Below, piece after piece: positions 35,801 through 44,800 of a DNA stretch of 64,000 bases. The DNA lies in the NCBI RefSeq assembly GCF_030272615.1, contig NC_081409.1, forward strand, positions 241,386,332-241,450,331, in the 5' to 3' direction. The notes beneath the pieces were generated by a model. That model was not told where the DNA came from. It was given only the letters and a program-made list of their open reading frames with translations, and did no database searches. Position 1 is the stretch's first letter. The number at the start of each line of letters is the position of its first letter. The translations under genes were made by a program, and so were the position numbers. This stretch comes from Cryptomeria japonica (taxonomy: Eukaryota; Streptophyta; Pinopsida; Cupressales; Cupressaceae).

Positions 35801-38800
35801 TCCAGGTGGCGATTGAAACGCACGTACAAAGGGAAGCTACCACCGAGGATGTTCTAGAGGACGCTGTGTGGAGTGTGCTTGGTGTAAGCTCGACGGTAAA
35901 TTGGTTGATGAGCAATTTGCCCAACCTTCTGGCACAGGCATTTTTGGCTCTCCAAAACCGCAGGGAAGACACCTATCGGGAGAACCGACGCCAGCAAATC
36001 CTACGAGAGTTTCACGAGCGCCAAGAGGAGGAGCGTAATGAAACTGACTGAGGGGTGAATAATCCCTGAATGTGTACGGGCGAAGCAGAATAAAACAAAG
36101 AACACCCCCACTGTAGTGACATACATTGTATACCAGGGATGAATTAATAAAAGTGTTCTTTTCAATATGATGCCTTGTTCTATTGCATAAGAAGAATTTA
36201 GAATTAATGCCCAATCTGCTAAATAAGGACAAAAATAAGAAGGAATACATAGGGGACTCTGAAGATGCCCAACGAGCATTAATTCTCGAACAACAAGTAG
36301 AACGAAGAAGAAGATTCAAGAGGATTGCCGAGGAAGGAAGCGGTGGAAATGGCAGCAATGGCTCTGGTGAGGGCCAAGTTTCCACACTAATAGAAACTAC
36401 CAGGAAACGGTTGGGGGACCTTTCCCTAACATTGGAGGAGATCGGTGACGGGAGTATAGTAGAGCCGTACACGCCATACAGAGGTGTTGAGACCAGGAGG
36501 GAAGACGAGACAAAGACCGAGAACAGAGAGGCCGAGGATACTGGTGCGACCGAAGGTGTCGGGAGGACACAAGGTCACGGTAGTAGAAGCAATTTGTTCG
36601 GGGCAGGCTCATCACACCCAGGTAGTTAGAGCAACTTGGTGGGACCCAACGGACCAAATCTCGGCGGAGTACCTTCGGGAGGACCAGTGTCTGGAGGAGG
36701 AGTTCCTGGAGGGTCAAATTCGAGTTCCGGAGGGCAGACTGGGCTGCTGCCAAGAAACGTAATGGCGAATTGGCAAAAATTGCCGAACTTCGCTAGAGAT
36801 GAGAAAGAAGATCCCGTACGGCATTGCCGTACATGTGAAACAATTTGGTCGGCCAATGGCGTGGCCAACAGGGCAGAATGGGTGGTGCAATTCCCCGCCA
36901 CCCTACGAGGAGTAGCCATCGATTGGTACTCGGACACTGACAAAACCCAACTAACAACTTGGGATGAATTGCACAAAGCCTTCGAAAAGGAGTTTCGACT
37001 CCTCAGAGATGATAATGAAATTGTAGCAGAAATCCTGAGCACCAAGCAAGGGAAAAGTGAGACCATCCGAGCATATAGCCGACGCCTCAAGGAATTGTTG
37101 GGAAGAATGGATAACTAGCCTGACGATGGGTTGAAGAAAAGGTGGTTTGTGGAGGGCTTAAAATCGTCACTCAGAAGGAAAATGAAAATTGTACCCCCCA
37201 CATCCTATGACGATGCCTATAATCGGGCAGCGGACCTGGAGAGTGAAGGGAAGGCATCTAGGAAAAAGAAAGACAGATCCTCTGGAGAGGAGGACTCCTC
37301 CGACGGAAGTAGCAACGACGAGGGGTCGAGTAAAAAGGTGCAAGCCCTTCAAAAGGATATGCATCGCATGATGAAGGAAAAAATGAGGAAGTATGGTGCG
37401 CAAAATGTAAGGAGGAAGGTCACACAAAAGGCTCTTGTCCAAGAAAGGCCTTCTGCGATATTTGCCAAGTGTCGGGACACTACCAAAGAATGTCCCTACA
37501 ACATGAAGACATGCGGGAACCAAGTGCTCTTCACCCAAGAGCAGCCGTTAGCGACAACAGGCACATCGCAGCCTCAAGCCAACACCACGACATCATCTGG
37601 TGGTTACAGAGGTAACTGAAGGGGAGGAAGAGGCAACAACAATAATAGCAATAATTGGAGTCGAATGCAGTATGATGCCAAGGGACGACTGATGATTCAG
37701 TGTCGAGCATGCAACTAGTGGGGACACTTTGCGGGATTGCCAGAAAGAGGAGGCACCCCAACACTTGTGCAGATGGTGTGTTCCTGGAGACCACGATGAG
37801 ACAAATTGCCCCAAGCCAGGGGTTAACCTCCTCAATATTGAGAAGATTGGTGAGAAAGAAGTACTGGCAATCACTGTGCTCGGACCAAACAGGCCACTTA
37901 TCTCGACCCCCGTACGAAGGAGAGATTACGGGAGGCAAAAGCCAACATTGAGCATGAGATGACGGCCGAACGACGGAACAAAGAGGTGGTGAGTACATCA
38001 TCCCGTACTAAAGCCTAAAATAACATAATTGGGCAAGTACTGTAGATGGAGGTGTTGATAAGGGTGAAGGACCTTCTAGACACAATGCCACAGCTGAGAA
38101 CCGCCTTTTTTAGTTCCATACAAACCACTGCGCAGGCATCTTCGGGTGCAACACGGGCGGAAGTTCCTGTTAGCCCCTTGGCTGACCCAATGTTGTTGGC
38201 CTTAAATAGTGGTTGACATCTTGCGGTAGTAGAGATGGGAATTCTCAGGGCTATCCTCAAAGACACCATCGTGGACGAAGGTTTGGGGGTGAATGTGCTG
38301 CCGAAGGATACGTGGAAGAAGCTCGAGAAGCCAACACTATGGCCACCCACCTTCAACTTGGTAGGTGCAGACCGACACGACATTAAGCCACTCGGCACCC
38401 TGATGGCCGAGCCAGTGACCAACGACACACAACCCTTCCTACTAGATTTTGTGGTAATCCCACTCAAGAAGAAGGGGTATGATGTCATCTTGGGGAGAGG
38501 GTGGCTGGTTACAGCAAAGGTGAACCACGACTAGAAGAAGAACACCCTTTCCATGGAGAAAGGGGGTGAAAGTACACCATTGGTCTGAGGACCCAAGTTG
38601 TCGGCGAGGAACTTGCGTCATCTGACTCAGATTTGGAGGATTCAAACAGATGGGAGTGGGACTCCTATGAAGGTAAAGATGAGAGAGAACCAAATGACGA
38701 AGGAGTGCTTGAACTCGATGGATGCTCAGAAGATGACACTTCCTCATTGAATGGACTCTTCTGCTAGCAAATGGAAGACTATGAAGTATTTCACCCTGCT

Positions 38801-41800
38801 TGTCACATGTTGCAAATTGAGGACGAGCTAAGTGAGAAGGAGTAGTTTCTGCCAGAATACACGGAGTACAAGGAAGGAGACGCCAAAGTGAATGAAGTTC
38901 CGGCGTACGGATTTTCAAAGGATAGACCAATGCGGTACGAAGACCCTACCATGAAAGAGACAAACTTAGGAGACATTGCCAACCCTCGAAATATCTAGGT
39001 AGGCGACGATTGGAGCCCAGTGTTGAAGGCCGCAACATTCAAAATCTTCATGGAGTACAAGGACGTATTCGCCTGGTCCTACAAGGATATGAAGGGGGTC
39101 CCGCCAGAATTGTGCGTCCACCGAATACCATTGATCCCGGGAGCCCAACCAGTACGGAAGTGGTTGTACCGAATGAATAAGAACTATGTTGCCAAAGTGA
39201 ATGAAGAGATCAAACGAATGTTGGAGGCCGACATCATATTTCGGGTGGAGACAAGTGAGTGGGTCTCGCCGATTGTGATCTCACTCAAGAAGGAGGCCAA
39301 CCAGATCCACATTTGCGTGGATTTTCAGTGCCTCAACGCAGTCACCATCAAGGACCCATTTCCTATACCCTCCACAGACAGCATCCCAGAGGAGGTGGCT
39401 GGCCATGAAATGTACTCATTTCTCGATGGCTTCTCAGGATACAACCGGATTTCGATAGCCGAGGAGGACAAGTTGAAGACCACCTTTGTGGTGGAAGATG
39501 GAGTCTATGCATACAACCGGATGTCGTTCGGGTTGTCCAATGCTCCCACAACCTTCTAGAGGATAGTCCTTAACATCTTCGGTAAGATGTATGTGGGAAA
39601 TTTTAAAGCCTTTTTGGATGACTGGTCAATTTTCAGTAGCGAAGACGCTCACTTGGTGGTGCCAAGAGAGTGCATGGAAAGATGCCGAAGGGCCAGGCTC
39701 GCCTTAAATCCACGGAAATGCAGATTCATGGTACCACAAGGGAAGTTGCTGGGCCATATCGTTTGTAAAGCTGGACTGAAAATTGACCCGGATAAGGTAC
39801 GGGTAATTGTAGAAATGGAGTCGCCCATTGATGTGATGGGAGTCAAGTCCTTCTTGGGACACATTGGATACTACCGGAAGTTCATCAAGAACTTTGCCCA
39901 ACTTTCTTTCCCACTAGACAAACTGACAAGGAAGGGCGAACCGTACATATGGGAATCGGCACAAGGGGAAGCATTCGAGGAACTCAAGAGGAGGCTAGTG
40001 GCAACACCCATTCTGGCCTATCCAAACTGGGACCAAGAATTCCATGTACAGGTGGATGCCTCGAACTATGCCATTGGGGCTACACTGGTGCAAGAAGGGG
40101 GACATGGGTTGGATCATCCCATCTACTTTGCCAATCGTTTGATGTCGAAAGCCAAGAAGAACTACAGTACCACCGAGAGGGAAGCCCTCGGAAAGGTCTA
40201 TGTCGTATAGAAATTTCGACACTACTCGCAGGCGACACCCTTCACCTTCTATTTGGATCACCAGGCTTTGATGTACCTGGTAAACAAACCCATCATCCAA
40301 GGCAGGATAAGCAGGTGGCTACTGCTCCTTCAGGAGTTCACGTTCACAATAATTGTATGGCTAGGCAAGAGCCATGTCATTGCTGACTAGTTGTCTTGGA
40401 TTAGGTCTGGAGAACCGCCAGAGGGGGTGAATGACGACTTTCTAGATGCTCACCTATTCAAGATCGCAGTACTGCCACCATGGCATACTGCCATTGGGGA
40501 ATATCTCTCCACCTCCGTGTTCCCCCAAGGTATGCCATCGGGAGAACGAAGAAAACTCGTGTTGAGAAGCCGCATGTTTTAGTTGATTAATGGATTGTTG
40601 TATAAAATGGGACTCGACCAAGTGTTATGTCGGTGTGTGATGGAGGAAGAGGTGCCAAGCATTCTGAGGGAGGCACATGAGTGGCCCGCGGGAGGCCATA
40701 TGGGACCAGACACTACGGCAAGAAAGGTGCTGCTAGCGGGCCTGTGGTGGCCCACATTGTATAATGATGCTAGAGAATGGGTAGTAGGTTGTGATACGTG
40801 TCAGAGAGCGGGGAAGCCGCTCAAAAGGGATTTCATTCCCCTCAACCCTTTGCATGCTCAGGAACTATTTGAGCGCTAGGGGTTGGATTTTATTGGGCCA
40901 CTCAAGGCCAGCCACGCCAGGAGGTGTCACTACATGGTGGTAGCCACATAATATTTAACCAAGTGGGTTGAAGCGCGGGCCTTGCTTGACAACTCGACCG
41001 TAAGTATAGCAAGATTCATTTATGAGCAAATCATTACACGGTATGGTATCCCTATGCAGTTGACCAGCGATAGAGGTGGACATTTTGTGAACCACGTTAT
41101 TAAACTCCTCACTACTGAATTAAAATTTTTTCATTCATTGTCCAATCCCTATTATCCACGAGCCAATTGGCAAGCCGAGGCTACCAACAAGATTCTCGTG
41201 GGGGTAATCTACAAGTCGTGCGGTGTCGAGGGAGAAGACCGGGAAGAAAAATTACCTTCGGTCTTGTGGGCCTACCACACAACCTACAAGGTGACCACCG
41301 GCTAGACTCCGTTCCAACTCATGTATGGGCAGGAAGCTGTTGTGCCAGCGGAAATTCATGGTACCAAGCCTTCGCATTGCAATCGAGAACATACTGGGGG
41401 ACATGGAGAGCCTGAGGGAGAGACTGTATGTCTTGAACAAGCTGGATGAGAAAAGAATGATGGCCCAGTGGGCTACGAAGGCAGCCCAACAAAGGAGGAA
41501 GCTGTGGCATGACAAGCACTTGAAACGAATGAGGTTTGCTCCAGGACAACTGGTACTGAAATATAATGGGCGTAATGAGATTAAACCGGGCAAATTCAAG
41601 GTACGATGGTTACGACCATATAAAGTCCGCGAGGTGGCAGAGAACGGGGCAGAAGTTGTGGACACTAGATGGTAGTTACGGGTGCGACGGTTGTCCCTCG
41701 CACCCCCTCGGTACCTTTATATACCATGGAAGGTCACTTGTAAAGACACACATGATGATGAATGGAATAGTATCTCTTATATTTGCTTGATCTTATCTGG

Positions 41801-44800
41801 TATCTATGGCATTATTGTTTTGCATTGAGTATTCTATCTGTATGTTCTAAACTGTTCACCCAGAGGGTAAACAGATGCAAACAGACGGCCAGCTGAACCA
41901 CACACACACCCAGCTCAAGTAGGCAAGCAACCGGGTGAAGCTGACAGCTGAGCAGCTGAAGCAACCAGCTCAACCAGACACCCAGGCAGCTCAAACAGCT
42001 CAACTAAGATTTTGACATCAATGACAAAATTTTTAACAGTGGGGCCTTGGTAGGCCCCTTTTAGGTTAGATTTTTCTACTTGATAGTCAAATGTTTCCAA
42101 TATGGTTGAGGGAAATCCCTGTCCATTCTTTTCTTAAGAGTAATATCCAGGATCCTATTTTGCTGTTAGCATAAGGATTGGGAGATAGATGTTTCTTCCC
42201 TCTTCACAGGGTATCCTAGACCTCCTAGATGTCATAGCAAACCAGGGGACACATCCTAGTCGTACATTGCTTTTTTAGGAGAAATGGTATCCAACTCATA
42301 GTCATAAAAGTATTCCTGGACTTGCAAGGCACATTGTCCATAGATATGGTTACAAAATCCACTTGTTCCCACAAAAATGCTCCACTCCCAAGACCTAAGT
42401 GGCTATTTATAGCTAATGTCCTACTTTTAGCTCTTTTTCCTTTTGCATATTAATTAAATGTAATATTGAAAATCATAAATACAAAATCCATTAAAAAAAA
42501 TGTAATTGATCACAAAATTCACAATGACTGATAAAAGACACCAGTGGCAAATACTCAAGTGGACTATCTTGAAGGTATGATAAATTTTTTTGATACCTTT
42601 TCTGCTATTTGGTAGTTATCGTAGATTGAATTCTTCTTTTGCTTGAATACTTTAATCTTCTCATGTTTTGAATTCAGTTTTAACAAAAATTCCTTATGTA
42701 CAAAGCAAATCTGCGACATGGTGGGCTGCAGCATGCTGATGGGAATGGAGATTGGGTTCTAACTATCTTCAAAGCCATCTCAATTGTAAGTTTCATTAAT
42801 TTCAATTGTGTCATGATGAGTGCATACACGTAATACTTGAAATAACTATATGTTTCACATTGAATCCACAAAATTCAAATACATATCTACATGTTTTAAA
42901 GATAACAAGCACTTAATGGGTGGGACAGAAATGGCTATTCAGTGGGACTTTGGGAAAGAAATTCATGCCAGTTGTCTGAAATTTAAGTTCAAAGTTCAAT
43001 CAGTCTTTAATTACATGCTGCTCAATTCTAGATCAAAATGTGGTTTTCTGTGAAATAATGTAAATATTTTCTGCATCTAGCTCAAATTTTATCCAGGTGA
43101 AGATCTGGTATTTCATTGAACTCTACTTGTGATAGTCAGGATGGAATTATTTGGCCCCATCAAAGTTGTTTTTCTGTAGAAGAAAAATCCTAAACTGTAT
43201 GCAGATATTCAATTTATAAATCATATTTCGGTCTCTAATTAACAAATTGATGCATTTACTTCTAAATCAAGGTAGGTAATGAAATTATTGTGAGTGTATA
43301 GTTGGAAGCATGCTTCAAAAACTTGGACTTGGGTGAAAATTTGGCAAACCTAAATTTCACTTGGACTTGGGATTAAGGGAAAACTGGCAAAATTTCCAAA
43401 CATTAAAAGGCACAAAAATTTGTAAATTTATCTTAGAAACATGCATAAAACTGAATTTATAGAAGTCAGGAGCTGTTTTTCCCTGATTCATAGATTAAAA
43501 AATAAGTTTGGGTTACATCATAGTATTATATAATTATAAATTACAAATCTGTTTTAATATTTTACAAATTTCATCTATGGAAAACATGGGCTGATTTATT
43601 TCTGCTTTTTTAGATCTGGAGTGGGGGTCTGGGGGTGGCAGCCCCAGTGGCATGTTCCTTGCAGGTTTTGGGGTTATTACGCTTGGCATGTTACTTGTTA
43701 TGATGAAAGACTGTCAAGGGGCAGAGCCAATACCACCAAGCCCAAATTAAGGCCTTTAAGACTACATAGACCTTCATAGCATAAGCCATTTTCATAAATT
43801 TTATTTTTTCCACTTCTAAGTATTAATCAACTGATAAATTGATGCAATATTGTCAAAGGAACAATTGTGGAAATGAAAAAACAGAGGGGTTTTGTGTGTT
43901 TTCTGCCTATGGTATATTTTTCTGCCAGCAGGCAAGTTTTCTGCACAAGCTCGCTGGAACTTGTGAGTTTCAAGGTGAGTTACTCTCCAAAAACTTGTTG
44001 TAACTTGCTGGCTAGTTTTGGTTCACGAGTAACTCCCTGAGTTTTTGAACTATGGATGGAAGCACTCTGGACGCCAGGGTTGCTGAGTGTGTTGAAATAA
44101 TGACTCTTCTTGTTGCAATGCTGGGTTATGTACAATGTTTGCAACTTATTATATAATCTTCTGGTAAACTTGCTGTGGATGATTGAGTTAAACAAAACTA
44201 TCCTGATTCCTTACATGTACTTGTGAGGTTTCAGTACCTTTCAGTGGTGTGAGCATGCTAGCCTTATCTTCAGCATGCAATAGAAGGATATTTATGTATA
44301 GGGTAATGGTCATCCCTCGCCAGTGGGTGCCATTTTGGTGCCAGCGATTGACCTTAGAGGTCTGTTCATTGGAACTCTTGACATTTTGTAACAAAAAATT
44401 ACATGACTGATGGCAAGCACTCATACACTAATTAATCATTGTCTGTCATTTGTAGATAATACTAATCATAATGGTTTGGATTCTTATTGTTTTGAAAATG
44501 AGCTTCCTTGCAGTACACCTGTATTTGCACATATTAGTTTATGATAGAATGAAAACACTCTTTTTATTTATAGATTTTTTTTGGTTTTGCGTGCTCACAG
44601 ATTTTATGATTTTGATGATCTGTTGCAGATAGTTGAAATGTTGGAGTTGCTTCCGTCCCATGTAGCGGTAAATTTTCTAAATATGCTTGTCCTGTTCACA
44701 AGAAATTAATGAAAAGGAAAAAAAGTCTTGTTTGTCTTGCTTTTCCATGTACAATTTTTTCAGTAAGAGCATATATGTGGGCACGTTTTGAGAGCAAGGG

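Larger units (their letters stand above)
35354..41873 (+). mobile_element. Ty3/gypsy retrotransposon (Athila/Tat-like), structurally whole but for a 3' deletion
   Basis: 5' LTR 35354-35637, 3' LTR 41668-41873, exact 5-bp duplication GATGC (35349-35353, 41874-41878). The primer-binding site is of tRNA-Asp type. Pol has the order protease, RT, RNase H, integrase, and RT carries FLDD in place of YVDD, which points to the non-chromovirus Athila/Tat side; no chromodomain or env is seen. It sits in intron 2 of the exonuclease gene, inside an older LTR. Confidence 0.93.
24245..42705 (+). other. Intron 2 of the exonuclease gene, 18.5 kb, packed with retroelements
   Basis: Donor gtatgt, acceptor tacaaag. 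It contains one complete Copia, one complete but decayed gypsy and at least three LTR relics. The first 1.1 kb (24245-25360) and the last 0.7 kb (42039-42705) have no recognised element and are probably ancestral intron. Confidence 0.85.

Noticed and set aside
36626-37090. 154-codon minus-strand frame, also 35837-36472, 37531-38001 and 38442-38930 minus
   Set aside because: Antisense to gag and protease of the gypsy element; the sense strand carries the domains.
33747-42043. Target-site duplication for the interrupted minus-strand LTR
   Set aside because: Left flank GGCTT and right flank GTGGG do not match, so the boundaries stay provisional.
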